Below are positions 29,637-37,594 of a stretch of DNA of 64,000 nt, piece by piece. The notes below the pieces were generated by a model, which was not told the DNA's origin, did no database searches, and saw only the letters and a program-made list of their open reading frames with translations. Where the stretch lies: NCBI RefSeq assembly GCF_037113415.1, contig NZ_CP146608.1, positions 2,190,501-2,254,500 of the forward strand, read 5' to 3'. This DNA is from Devosia sp. XK-2. Lineage in GTDB: Bacteria; Pseudomonadota; Alphaproteobacteria; Rhizobiales; Devosiaceae. A program made the position numbers and the translations under genes. The first letter of the stretch is position 1. Each line of letters starts with the position of its first letter.

Positions 29637-31406
29637 TTAAACCAGCGCCCGTCCCTTCTCGTCGATGATGTCGCCGATATTGGCCGTATCGGGCAGGATG
29701 ATTTCATTATGCGGCTTGCCCGATGGGATCATCGGCAGGCAGTTCTCGTCTTTTTCGACCAGCACGTCGAACAGCACCGGACCGTCATGGTCGAGCATGT
29801 CGGCAATGGCGGCGTCGAGTTCGGCGGGCGTGTCGCACTTGATGCCCTTGGCCCCATAGGCCTCGGCGAGCTTCACGAAATCAGGCAGCGATTCCGAATA
29901 GGAATGCGCATAGCGTGAGCCATGCAGCAGATCTTGCCACTGGCGCACCATGCCCATGCGCTCATTGTTGAGAATGAAAATCTTGACCGGCAGGCGATAT
30001 TGCACCGCCGTCGACAGCTCCTGCATGGTCATCTGCACCGACGCTTCACCGGCAATGTCGATCACCAGCGCATCGGGATGCGCCACCTGCACGCCGACGG
30101 CGGCCGGCAGGCCATAGCCCATCGTGCCCAGCCCACCCGATGTCATCCAGTGGTTGGGCTTGTCGAAATGGAAATGCTGGGCCGCCCACATCTGGTGCTG
30201 TCCCACCTCGGTGGTGATGAACACCTCCTTGGACTGCTTCTTCGTCGCCTCATAAAGCCGCTGGATGGCCCATTGCGGCTTGATGGTGGTGTCCGAATTC
30301 TTGAAATTGAACGAGCCGACGGCACGCCATTTCTCGATCTGCTTCCACCAGGGCGCAATAGCCTCGGTGCGCGGCTGATTGGTCTTGGACCGCCAGACCC
30401 GGATCATTTCTTCGAGCACGCGATTGCAGTCGCCCACGATCGGCACATCCACATGGATGATCTTGTTGATCGAAGACGGATCGATATCGACATGGATCTT
30501 GCGGCTATTGGGCGAGAAAGCATCGATGCGCCCGGTAATGCGGTCATCGAACCGCGCGCCGATATTGATCATCACGTCGCAATCATGCATCGCCATATTG
30601 GCTTCGTAGCTGCCGTGCATGCCCAGCATACCCATCCATTGCGGATTGGAGGCTGGGAAGGCGCCAAGGCCCATCAGGGTCGAGGTCACAGGAAACCCGG
30701 TCAGTTCGGCCAGTTCGCGCAGATTGTCCGAAGCTTCCGGGCCCGCATTGATCACACCGCCGCCCGTGTAAAAGATCGGACGCTCGGCCTTGAGCATAAG
30801 GTCCACCGCCGCCTCGATGGCCGCGGCATCTCCATCCATCTGCGGCCGATAGGACTTGTGCCGCAACGTCTCGATCTCGGGCTTGAAATATTCGCCGACA
30901 GCGAACTGAATATCCTTGGGAATATCGACGACAACCGGGCCCGGACGGCCCGTCGTCGCGATGTGGAAGGCCTCGTGCATGATCCGCGGCAGGTCGGCCA
31001 CGTTCTTCACGAGGTAATTGTGCTTCGTGCAGGAGCGGGTAATGCCGACCGTGTCGCATTCCTGGAAGCCGTCCGTGCCGATCAGCGTGGTCGGCACCTG
31101 GGCGGTGATGCAGACCAGCGGGATGGAATCCATCAATGCATCGGTGAGGCCGGTCACCGCATTGGTCGCGCCGGGGCCCGACGTCACAAGAACCACACCC
31201 GGCTTGCCGGTCGAGCGCGCATAGCCCTCGGCCATATGGGTCGCACCCTGCTCGTGGCGCACCAGGATGTGCTTGACGAAATCCTGCTGGAACATGGCGT
31301 CATAGATCGGCAGGGCCGCCCCACCGGGATATCCGAAGATGTGTTCGACGCCCTGGTCTGTCAGCGCCTGGATCACCATCTCCGCGCCGGTCATTTTCTC
31401 GGCCAT
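29637..31406 (-). CDS. ilvI: Acetolactate synthase large (catalytic) subunit
   Basis: A 589-residue thiamine-diphosphate enzyme that joins two pyruvates (or pyruvate with 2-oxobutyrate), the first common step to valine, leucine and isoleucine. It has FGYPGGAALPIYDA, the catalytic-glutamate region RHEQGATHMAEGYAR, and the full-length FAD and ThDP domains. The ThDP-magnesium motif reads AGEASVQMTMQE with NN 26 residues on, so the usual GD(G/A) aspartate is a glutamate; I recall similar GEAS forms in related alphaproteobacteria. Transcription is probably controlled by the leader and attenuator just upstream. ilvB is an equivalent name used for this gene. Confidence 0.96.
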   Translation of the reverse strand: MAEKMTGAEMVIQALTDQGVEHIFGYPGGAALPIYDAMFQQDFVKHILVRHEQGATHMAEGYARSTGKPGVVLVTSGPGATNAVTGLTDALMDSIPLVCITAQVPTTLIGTDGFQECDTVGITRSCTKHNYLVKNVADLPRIMHEAFHIATTGRPGPVVVDIPKDIQFAVGEYFKPEIETLRHKSYRPQMDGDAAAIEAAVDLMLKAERPIFYTGGGVINAGPEASDNLRELAELTGFPVTSTLMGLGAFPASNPQWMGMLGMHGSYEANMAMHDCDVMINIGARFDDRITGRIDAFSPNSRKIHVDIDPSSINKIIHVDVPIVGDCNRVLEEMIRVWRSKTNQPRTEAIAPWWKQIEKWRAVGSFNFKNSDTTIKPQWAIQRLYEATKKQSKEVFITTEVGQHQMWAAQHFHFDKPNHWMTSGGLGTMGYGLPAAVGVQVAHPDALVIDIAGEASVQMTMQELSTAVQYRLPVKIFILNNERMGMVRQWQDLLHGSRYAHSYSESLPDFVKLAEAYGAKGIKCDTPAELDAAIADMLDHDGPVLFDVLVEKDENCLPMIPSGKPHNEIILPDTANIGDIIDEKGRALV

Positions 31407-31486
31407 TTGTCAGCCCTTCCTAAGTCTTCAGCCCGTCAGGGCTCTTCTTAACCCGCCGTTCTCCCGCCCGGCGGAAAAAAGGCAAT

Positions 31487-31509
31487 AAAAAAGGCCCCGT
31501 TTGGGACCT
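31487..31509 (-). terminator. ilvI attenuator terminator
   Basis: AGGTCCC pairs with GGGGCCT (7 bases, one G-U) across a 4-base loop, followed by six T and, after ATTGCC, another six T. It lies between the leader peptide and the ilvI start, so it is a terminator inside the leader. An upstream GCCCCGC segment (overlapping the leader stop hairpin GGGG-TAAAG-CCCC) can pair with its CGGGGC arm as the antiterminator. Confidence 0.85.
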
Positions 31510-31540
31510 GTTTTCGGCGCACCAGCATTCGCGCGGGGCT

Positions 31541-31591
31541 TTACCCCACGTTGCCGATGCGCCTGCCTACTACGAGAATGAGTGCCCGCAC
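31541..31591 (-). CDS. ilv leader peptide, 16 residues
   Basis: A short frame with GTG start encodes MRALILVVGRRIGNVG. GGAG lies 7 bases before the GTG. The run L-I-L-V-V, then I and V, contains all three branched-chain amino acids. Ribosomes starved for leucine, isoleucine or valine would stall here and let the downstream RNA avoid the terminator at 31487-31509. This is the classical arrangement known for ilv operons. Its stop codon lies inside a hairpin. Confidence 0.88.
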   Translation of the reverse strand: MRALILVVGRRIGNVG

Positions 31592-31622
31592 GGGACTGCT
31601 CCAAAAATTCTAGACGGCGCAT

Positions 31623-31651
31623 TGATAAAAGCAGTGTCACGCTCAAGTCAA
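31623..31651 (-). promoter_or_regulatory. Likely ilvIH promoter
   Basis: TTGACT (31651-31646) and TTATCA (31628-31623) are separated by 17 bases, a good sigma-70 spacing. The expected start of transcription is about 25 bases before the leader peptide. Confidence 0.6.
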
Positions 31652-31769
31652 GTCGGCATGCATTTATCGCCCGCGCCGGTGCCGGATTCTCGTGCACGAG
31701 CACGTTTCCCGGCCAAATTGGGGCTGGCAGTCGTCCTGCGAGATGATAAGGCGGGACGCAAGATCATTC

Positions 31770-31787
31770 ATGACAGTTTGGTGACAT
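31770..31787. promoter_or_regulatory. Pho-box-like direct repeat at the pit start
   Basis: ATGACAG-TTTG-GTGACAT is a 7-4-7 direct repeat that, on the complementary strand, resembles the PhoB consensus CTGTCAT-N4-CTGTCAT with two mismatches in one half. It overlaps the ATG of the phosphate transporter gene, a position that would suit repression. Confidence 0.5.
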
Positions 31788-33285
31788 GAGTAAAAGCGCT
31801 CTCGACAAGGACCTGCAGCGAGTTTCGGGCCTGGAAACAGCCACCCATAACCTCAGCCGCTCCCTGGCCGCCCCTGGTGTCGCCCTGGTCTTCCTGCTGC
31901 TGGCGGGTGTCTGGGCCAGCTTCGCCGTCGGCCAGGGACCGGGAACCTATGTCGTGGTTATCGGCGCGCTCATCGCCGGATATATGGCGCTCAATGTCGG
32001 CGCCAATGACGTGGCCAATAATATGGGTCCCGCCGTCGGGTCGCGCGCACTCACCATGGTCGGTGCCCTGGCCATTGCCGCCGTTTTCGAGGCCTCCGGC
32101 GCCTTGCTGGCCGGCGGCGACGTCGTCAACACCGTCGCGCGCGATCTGTTGATCTCTCCGGAAATGGAAAGCCGCACCTTCATCATGGTGATGATGGCCG
32201 CCCTGCTCGCCTCGGCCCTGTGGGTGAACCTGGCTACTTATGTCGGCGCGCCAGTCTCCACCACGCATGCCGTCGTCGGCGGTGTCATCGGCTCCGGCAT
32301 TGCCTCATCCGGTCTCGCCATCGTCAATTGGCCGACCATGGGCGCGGTTGCCGCCAGTTGGGTCATTTCTCCTGTTATGGGGGGCATAATTGCGGCCGTA
32401 TTCCTGGCAGTCATCCGCGTGACCATCACCACGCGCCTTGACAAGATCACGTCAGCCCGCGTCTGGGTGCCCATCTTTGTTGCCGCCATGATAGGCATTT
32501 TTACCATGTATCTGGCGACCAAGGGCCTGAGCCGCATATGGAAACCGGGTTGGGGCGTCACCATCCTGCTTGGCATCTGCTTTACGCTGCTCGGCTGGGT
32601 CGCGGCCATGCCCTGGGTACGGCATCAATCCCGGCATATGGAAAACCGCAAAAAACACGTGGCCGCGCTTTTCCGCCTGCCTTTGATTGTTTCGGCGGCC
32701 CTATTGTCCTTCGCCCATGGCGCCAATGACGTTGCCAACGCCATCGGTCCCTTCGCCGCCATCGTCACGACCATCCAGACCGGCCATGGCGAGGTCGCGG
32801 GCATCGCCCTGCCCTTCTGGGTCCTGGCCATCGGTGCCATTGGCATTTCGTTGGGTCTTGCGCTGTTCGGCCCCCGGCTGATCCGCACCGTGGGCGAACA
32901 GATTACCAAGCTCAACGAAATTCGCGCCTTCTGCGCCGCTCTTTCGGCCGCCGTCACCGTGCTGATTGCCTCGGCTCTGGGCATGCCCGTATCCTCCACC
33001 CATATCGCCGTCGGCGCCGTCTTCGGTGTCGGGTTCCTGCGCGAATATATCTCGCGGCGCGATATGGAAGGCTCCGCCGTGCCGATCAATGCCCGCTTCA
33101 TCGATCCCAGCCAGCTCAACGCGACACCGGAAGAAGCTCTCGCCAATGCCCGCCGGGCCGAGACCCGCATGCTGGTGCGGCGTCAGCACGTCTATTCGAT
33201 AGCGGCGGCCTGGGTCATTACCGTGCCCGCCGCCGCACTGGTTTCGGCCATTCTCTATTTGGGCCTGAACCTGCTCATCAACTGA
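31786..33285 (+). CDS. pit: Low-affinity inorganic phosphate transporter, PiT family
   Basis: A 499-residue member of the PiT family with about ten membrane helices. The two signature repeats are present: LNVGANDVANNMGPAVGS near residue 70 and SFAHGANDVANAIGPFAA near residue 312. A cytoplasmic C-terminal tail (about residues 425-465) with R/E-rich sequence precedes the last helix. It moves metal-phosphate with protons. A Pho-box-like element overlaps its start codon, and the ribosome binding site is weak. It is divergent from the ilvI leader region. Confidence 0.95.
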   Translation: MSKSALDKDLQRVSGLETATHNLSRSLAAPGVALVFLLLAGVWASFAVGQGPGTYVVVIGALIAGYMALNVGANDVANNMGPAVGSRALTMVGALAIAAVFEASGALLAGGDVVNTVARDLLISPEMESRTFIMVMMAALLASALWVNLATYVGAPVSTTHAVVGGVIGSGIASSGLAIVNWPTMGAVAASWVISPVMGGIIAAVFLAVIRVTITTRLDKITSARVWVPIFVAAMIGIFTMYLATKGLSRIWKPGWGVTILLGICFTLLGWVAAMPWVRHQSRHMENRKKHVAALFRLPLIVSAALLSFAHGANDVANAIGPFAAIVTTIQTGHGEVAGIALPFWVLAIGAIGISLGLALFGPRLIRTVGEQITKLNEIRAFCAALSAAVTVLIASALGMPVSSTHIAVGAVFGVGFLREYISRRDMEGSAVPINARFIDPSQLNATPEEALANARRAETRMLVRRQHVYSIAAAWVITVPAAALVSAILYLGLNLLIN

Positions 33286-33321
33286 TCAACTCGGCAAACG
33301 GCCAGCCGCGCCAGCGGGACT

Positions 33322-33780
33322 CTAGCCGGCCAGTAGACTATTATGCAGCGTCAGTGCCAGCCGCCCCATCGTCTGGTCAGCCAGCAGGCGGCGTGCTTCC
33401 GATAGCGTCGCCCAATGCCGCATCCGCTCGCCTTGTTCCTTGTATTCGTCGAGCTGCTGGGTCACCCGCAACGGGTAGAGATCGACGTCCACCAGCCCCA
33501 CATTGTCTCCCCCAGCGCCCGTTCGATACGAACCGATCCTCTCATGTGAAATTTCGCCAATCACGCCGGCCTCTTCCTGCGCCTCAAGCGCAGCGCTGTC
33601 CCAGGCCGTCATGTTTGGCTCGATCGCGCCCTTGGGAAATATCCATTTGCCACCACGACGCGATGTAATCAGGAGAAAAGCCACGCGCCCTTCAATGATC
33701 GAATAAGGCAAGGCGCCGGACTGTCTCAGCGTCTCGGCGGTTTCGACCCGAGGGCTCCAGTGTTTCAGAAAATCGCGCAT
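33322..33780 (-). CDS. Nudix hydrolase family protein with altered Nudix box
   Basis: A 152-residue Nudix-fold protein. WIFPKGAIEPNMTAWDSAALEAQEEAGV aligns with the 23-residue Nudix box, but position 7 is Met instead of Glu and the Arg before the central Glu is Leu; the EE pair is kept. This resembles the diphosphoinositol-phosphatase-like branch in which the first glutamate varies. Substrate not clear. A GTG at 33792 would add four residues; the ATG at 33780 is used here. It is convergent with pit. Confidence 0.82.
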   Translation of the reverse strand: MRDFLKHWSPRVETAETLRQSGALPYSIIEGRVAFLLITSRRGGKWIFPKGAIEPNMTAWDSAALEAQEEAGVIGEISHERIGSYRTGAGGDNVGLVDVDLYPLRVTQQLDEYKEQGERMRHWATLSEARRLLADQTMGRLALTLHNSLLAG

Positions 33781-33850
33781 GTCGGTCGGCACTACATTTC
33801 GAGTTGGGCAGAGAATTCTAGCCCGTCAGATATCGCATATGATTGCAAGC

Positions 33851-33873
33851 AAAAGGGGCCCTAAAGGGCCCCT
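33851..33873 (-). terminator. cspA terminator
   Basis: AGGGGCCC (33854-33861) pairs with GGGCCCCT (33866-33873) across TAAA, and the transcribed strand ends in TTTTGC. It lies about 64 bases after the cspA stop. Confidence 0.8.
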
Positions 33874-33936
33874 CGCACCGGGTTCTTCACCGTTTCCTGG
33901 AGAAACGGCGTCGAACCCTGCCAATCGCTAAAAAGC

Positions 33937-34152
33937 TTAGCTCAGCAGGGTCAGTTCGGTCGCGGAGACCTTGCCATCGCGGCCGGTCTGCAGCTCGAAG
34001 CTGACCTTGTCGCCTTCATACAGGCCCTGCAGGCCCGAACGCTGAACGGCGGAGATATGGACGAATGCGTCCTTTTCACCATTGTCGGGCGAGATAAATC
34101 CATAGCCCTTGGTGGTGTTGAAGAATTTCACGGTACCGGTGATAGCGGCCAT
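33937..34152 (-). CDS. Cold-shock protein, CspA family
   Basis: A 71-residue single cold-shock domain. RNP1 (KGYGFISPDNGEKD) and RNP2 (DAFVHIS) are intact, and the aromatic surface residues F10, F11, F20, F30 and H33 are all present. It binds single-stranded RNA and DNA. AGAGGACC lies before the ATG. More than 150 bases separate it from the next gene upstream, room for the long leader that regulates cold-shock mRNAs. Which paralogue it is cannot be told. Confidence 0.95.
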   Translation of the reverse strand: MAAITGTVKFFNTTKGYGFISPDNGEKDAFVHISAVQRSGLQGLYEGDKVSFELQTGRDGKVSATELTLLS

Positions 34153-34468
34153 CTGAATGGTCCTCTTGGTCTGTTATGTCGCCGGGGCGACGGAAGGGTT
34201 TATCCGGGACGTGCTTTTCCCGGACTTACGGTTCACGAGATCAGGAGGTAGCCAAGTTTCCGGCAAGGCCGGTCGTTCAGATAGCGCAAGACAAGTGGCA
34301 CGTATGGTCTAATTATCTCTGTCTGCAATGACTTTTTCAAGGCCGTTGTGCTGGTTCAATAGAATATCTGCTCCTGCTCATAAGAACACCCGGCCGGGGG
34401 GCCGACCGGGTGTCTGGCGCCTGGGGGCGCTACGCCGCAGGGGGCGCTGCGGCTTGGCTGCGCGCAAA
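34153..34468. other. Intergenic region: cspA leader and lipoprotein terminator
   Basis: No gene is seen in these 316 bases. The left part should hold the cspA promoter and 5' leader. At 34386-34413 an 8-base stem ACACCCGG/CCGGGTGT encloses a smaller CGGCC/GGCCG pairing; it is about 55 bases after the stop of the lipoprotein gene and may terminate it. Confidence 0.5.
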
Positions 34469-34744
34469 TTATCCGCGCGGACAGGTATCGATATAGCGGG
34501 TGCCGTCGCGGCGCTCATAAACGCAGCGATCGCGGCTGGTCCCGTAATAGCCGAGGAGTTCGCCTGCGGCCGCACCGGCCACGGCGCCAATACCGGCGCC
34601 CACTGCCGTTCCCACGACATTGCCGCCGGTCGCAGTCGCGCCGATGATACCGCCACCAATGGCGCCCACCGTTGCACCCTGCTGGGTGGTGGTGCAGGCC
34701 GCCAGCGAAAGGGCCGTTGCGGCGATGATCAGGATTTTGTGCAT
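34469..34744 (-). CDS. Glycine-zipper lipoprotein (17 kDa surface-antigen-like)
   Basis: A 91-residue protein. The signal peptide ends LSLAAC, a lipobox with Cys 17. The next part is a glycine-zipper membrane segment: GATVGAIGGGIIGATATGG and VGTAVGAGIGAVAGAAAGELLG, with G every fourth residue. The C-terminus CVYERRDGTRYIDTCPRG has two cysteines likely to pair. Related lipoproteins sit in the outer membrane of Rickettsia and rhizobia. GGAGG lies 5 bases upstream of the ATG. Confidence 0.88.
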   Translation of the reverse strand: MHKILIIAATALSLAACTTTQQGATVGAIGGGIIGATATGGNVVGTAVGAGIGAVAGAAAGELLGYYGTSRDRCVYERRDGTRYIDTCPRG

Positions 34745-34824
34745 GAAGTCCTCCAACGAAAAGCTCGCACGAACAAACGCACGTCTGCGTGAATGGTTCC
34801 GGGCCGGATTTAATCTTTGTTGAT

Positions 34825-35184
34825 TCAAATCCGGGGCGCCATCAGCCCCCCGGCCAGAGTCAGCGCCAGCCAGCCCAGGATCATCAAACCACCGCCGACA
34901 GGCGCGGCCCCTGGAAACAAGGCGTGCCCGGCATATTCCCGCATGGCCAGGTCCGCCCCGAAGAGCGCCGTGCCCGCGCCAAGCACGGCCCCTGCCCCCA
35001 TAAAGGCACGTCCCTGCGCCCAAAGCCCGAGGATAAGCAAAACCGGCGCATGGGCCAGAAACATGGTCGCCACCGCTGACAGGTTCCGACTTTCGCCATG
35101 CGAGGCCGATGCGGCCGCCGCCACACCTGCCGCCCCCATCAGGCCGGCAGAAACCAGCAACACTCGCCCAAACAATTTCGACAT
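34825..35184 (-). CDS. DUF423 family membrane protein
   Basis: A 119-residue protein with four hydrophobic helices. Typical DUF423 features are the N-terminal [17 protein letters not shown], the central FLAHAPVLLILG, and GAVLGAGTALFGADLAMREYAG. The family is of unknown function. GGAGC lies 5 bases before the ATG. It is divergent from the MATE gene, about 80 bases apart. Confidence 0.9.
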   Translation of the reverse strand: MSKLFGRVLLVSAGLMGAAGVAAAASASHGESRNLSAVATMFLAHAPVLLILGLWAQGRAFMGAGAVLGAGTALFGADLAMREYAGHALFPGAAPVGGGLMILGWLALTLAGGLMAPRI

Positions 35185-35264
35185 CGAAGGCTCCTGCGCC
35201 CGCGCTGGCTTCCGTCAAGCCACGGATTGGACTACAGCATGAGACGCGAGTGAGAGAAAAAACA

Positions 35265-36677
35265 ATGAGCGACAACGTCGCGGCGGCCAATGCGGCGCCG
35301 CCAAGGTCCCGTTCCGTCAACGGCTGGGGCGCTGAATTCCGCGCCACCTTTGCCTTGGCATGGCCGCTGGTCATAGCCCAGATTGCCCAAAACGCACTTC
35401 AGGCTACCGACGTCATCATGATGGGATGGCTGGGACCAGAGGCCCTCGCCGCTGGAACGCTTGCCAACAGTTTCATCATGCCGCTTTTTCTCTTCGGTGT
35501 GGGTGTAACCGGCGCCGTAGCGCCACTGACCGCCCAGGCGCGCGGGCGTCGCGACATAAAGGCCATTCGACGCGTCGTCCGTCAGGGTTTCTGGGCTGCC
35601 ATTCTGCTCGCTCTCCTGCTCGCGCCGATCATGCTGCAGATCAGGACCGTTTATGGCTGGCTTGGCCAGGACCCCGTGCTCGCCGCGCGCGCTGAGGAAT
35701 ATATCCAGATCGCCATTCTCATGCTGGCCCCTGCCATGGGCGTCATCGTGCTGCGCTCGCTCTTGTCCACATTCGACGCTACCCGAACAATTCTTGTCAT
35801 CACGCTGGGTGGCGTTGTCGTCAACGCCATTGCCAATTACCTGCTGATGTTCGGAAATTTCGGCCTGCCGCGGCTGGAATTGCGCGGCGCTGCCATCGCC
35901 ACAGTGTTGACCAACCTGTTTATGCTCGCGGTCATGCTGGCTTACGTGCTGCGCCATCGCCGTTTCAAACGGTTCAATATCCTCATCCGCTTCTGGAAGC
36001 CGGATTGGCCGCGCTTCCGGGAAATCTTTCGTATCGGCACACCCATTGGCCTGACCGTTCTTGCCGAAGTGGGTCTGTTTGCGGCCGCAGCCATTCTGAT
36101 GGGCCGGCTGGGCACCGATGAATTGGCCGCCCACGCCGTGGCGCTGCAATGCGCGTCCCTCGCCTTCATGGTGCCGCTTGGCCTCGGCATCGCAGCCACT
36201 GTCCGCGTCGGCATTGCCTATGGACGCAAGAATATTGAAGGCATCCGCAAGGCGGGGTGGACCAGCTTTATGCTCGGCACGGGCTTCATGGCTGTCTCGG
36301 CGCTATCCTTCATTCTTTTCGGGCCAGCCATCGTCTCGGTCTTTCTCGACCCCAAACTGCCCGAGAACCAGAACGCCCTGGTCTTTGCCGCCACCTATCT
36401 GGCCATTGCAGGTCTCTTCCAGCTCGTCGACGGTGCTCAGGTCGTCGCAGCACATGCCCTGCGCGGCCTCAGCGACACCAAAGTCCCCATGCTCATGGCC
36501 ATTTTCGGCTACTGGTTCGTCGGTCTGCCCATCGCCTGGCTATTCGGCTTTGCCCTGAACATGCGCGGCGTCGGCATCTGGCTGGGTCTGGCCGCCGGCC
36601 TCGCCTTTGTCGCGATGCTTCTGGTCGGCCGTTTCGCGCTCAGGGAGCGGCTGGGGCTTCTTCGGCAAATAGCCTAG
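35265..36677 (+). CDS. MATE family efflux transporter (NorM-like)
   Basis: A 470-residue protein with twelve membrane helices in two bundles. WPLVIAQIAQNALQATDVIMMGWLG is the MATE opening, and the repeat recurs at IGTPIGLTVLAEVGLFAAAAILMGRLG. QLVDGAQVVAAHALRGLSDTK is a typical second-half motif. NorM-type pumps expel cationic drugs and dyes with sodium or protons. The start at 35265 replaces a longer frame from 35109; GAGAGA lies before it. Its stop codon shares CTAG with the stop of the convergent miaA gene. Confidence 0.93.
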   Translation: MSDNVAAANAAPPRSRSVNGWGAEFRATFALAWPLVIAQIAQNALQATDVIMMGWLGPEALAAGTLANSFIMPLFLFGVGVTGAVAPLTAQARGRRDIKAIRRVVRQGFWAAILLALLLAPIMLQIRTVYGWLGQDPVLAARAEEYIQIAILMLAPAMGVIVLRSLLSTFDATRTILVITLGGVVVNAIANYLLMFGNFGLPRLELRGAAIATVLTNLFMLAVMLAYVLRHRRFKRFNILIRFWKPDWPRFREIFRIGTPIGLTVLAEVGLFAAAAILMGRLGTDELAAHAVALQCASLAFMVPLGLGIAATVRVGIAYGRKNIEGIRKAGWTSFMLGTGFMAVSALSFILFGPAIVSVFLDPKLPENQNALVFAATYLAIAGLFQLVDGAQVVAAHALRGLSDTKVPMLMAIFGYWFVGLPIAWLFGFALNMRGVGIWLGLAAGLAFVAMLLVGRFALRERLGLLRQIA

Positions 36678-37564
36678 AGCGACTGACCCTCGAGCCCGAG
36701 CCGAGGCCAATCTCCCATGCGGTTGCGGAACCAGGTGCGCTGGCGCTTGGCATATTGATGCGTCGCGATGGTCGCCAGCGCAATCGCTTCCTCGCGGCTA
36801 TGCATCCCGTCCATCCAGTCCGATATTTCGCGCACGCCAATGGCCTTCATCACCGGCAGCGACGGATCGAGGTCCAGCGCCCGAAGCGCCTCGACCTCCT
36901 CCACCGCCCCACTGGCAAACATGGTTTCGAAGCGCCGGGCGATCCGCTCGCGCAGCACCTCGCGGTCCGGCGAGAGAACCATGCGCTCGATTGCCCAGCC
37001 TTCCAGAAGGCCCGGCTGCTGATCGTCCTGAAAACTCGACAGGGCCCGTCCAGTCGCCCGTTTGACCGCGATGGCCCGCGTCACCCGTTGCGGATCAGCC
37101 ACCTTCAGCCGCCGGGCGGTTTCGGGATCCTCCGCCGCCAGCAAAGCCATACGTGCGCGCTCTTCGAGCACTTGAATCTCTTGCTGAACTTGAAGTGTCA
37201 GTTCCGGCGGAACCTCTGGTACATCGGCGAATCCATTTGTCAGCGCTTCAAAGTAAAGCCCCGTGCCACCAACAAAAATCAACTCGCGCTCAGGGTCGGT
37301 CGCGCCAATGACTTGACCGGCGGCACGCACCCATTGGCCGGTCGAAAACCGCTCCGAAGCTGGAACCGTGCCATAAAGGCGGTGTTCCGCCAACGCGTCG
37401 TCGTCGCCGTCGGGGCGCGCAGTGACGACACGCAATGTGTCATAGACCTGCATGGCATCGGCATTGACTATAACGCCGCCGCTGGCCCGCGCACGCTTGA
37501 GCGCCAGCGCCGACTTGCCGCTGGCAGTCGGACCCGCTATCAGCACAGCGCGCCTTTGGCCCAT
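36674..37564 (-). CDS. miaA: tRNA dimethylallyltransferase
   Basis: A 296-residue enzyme that adds a dimethylallyl group to A37 of tRNAs reading UNN codons. LIAGPTASGKSALAL is the P-loop; VNADAMQVYDTLRVVTARP and FVGGTGLYFEALTNG are classical. Late motifs include FQDDQQPG and GVREISDWM. The start at 37564 has GAGAGG about 6 bases upstream. It is divergent from serB, with 30 bases between start codons, a pairing common in Rhizobiales. Confidence 0.97.
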   Translation of the reverse strand: MGQRRAVLIAGPTASGKSALALKRARASGGVIVNADAMQVYDTLRVVTARPDGDDDALAEHRLYGTVPASERFSTGQWVRAAGQVIGATDPERELIFVGGTGLYFEALTNGFADVPEVPPELTLQVQQEIQVLEERARMALLAAEDPETARRLKVADPQRVTRAIAVKRATGRALSSFQDDQQPGLLEGWAIERMVLSPDREVLRERIARRFETMFASGAVEEVEALRALDLDPSLPVMKAIGVREISDWMDGMHSREEAIALATIATHQYAKRQRTWFRNRMGDWPRLGLEGQSL

Positions 37565-37594
37565 TATGCCTCTCTCCCGAAAGTTGTACCTGCC

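Noticed and set aside
36257..37594. N-terminal extension of serB to 736 residues
   Set aside because: The added part runs through the MATE and miaA genes in the wrong frame; SerB is about 290 residues.
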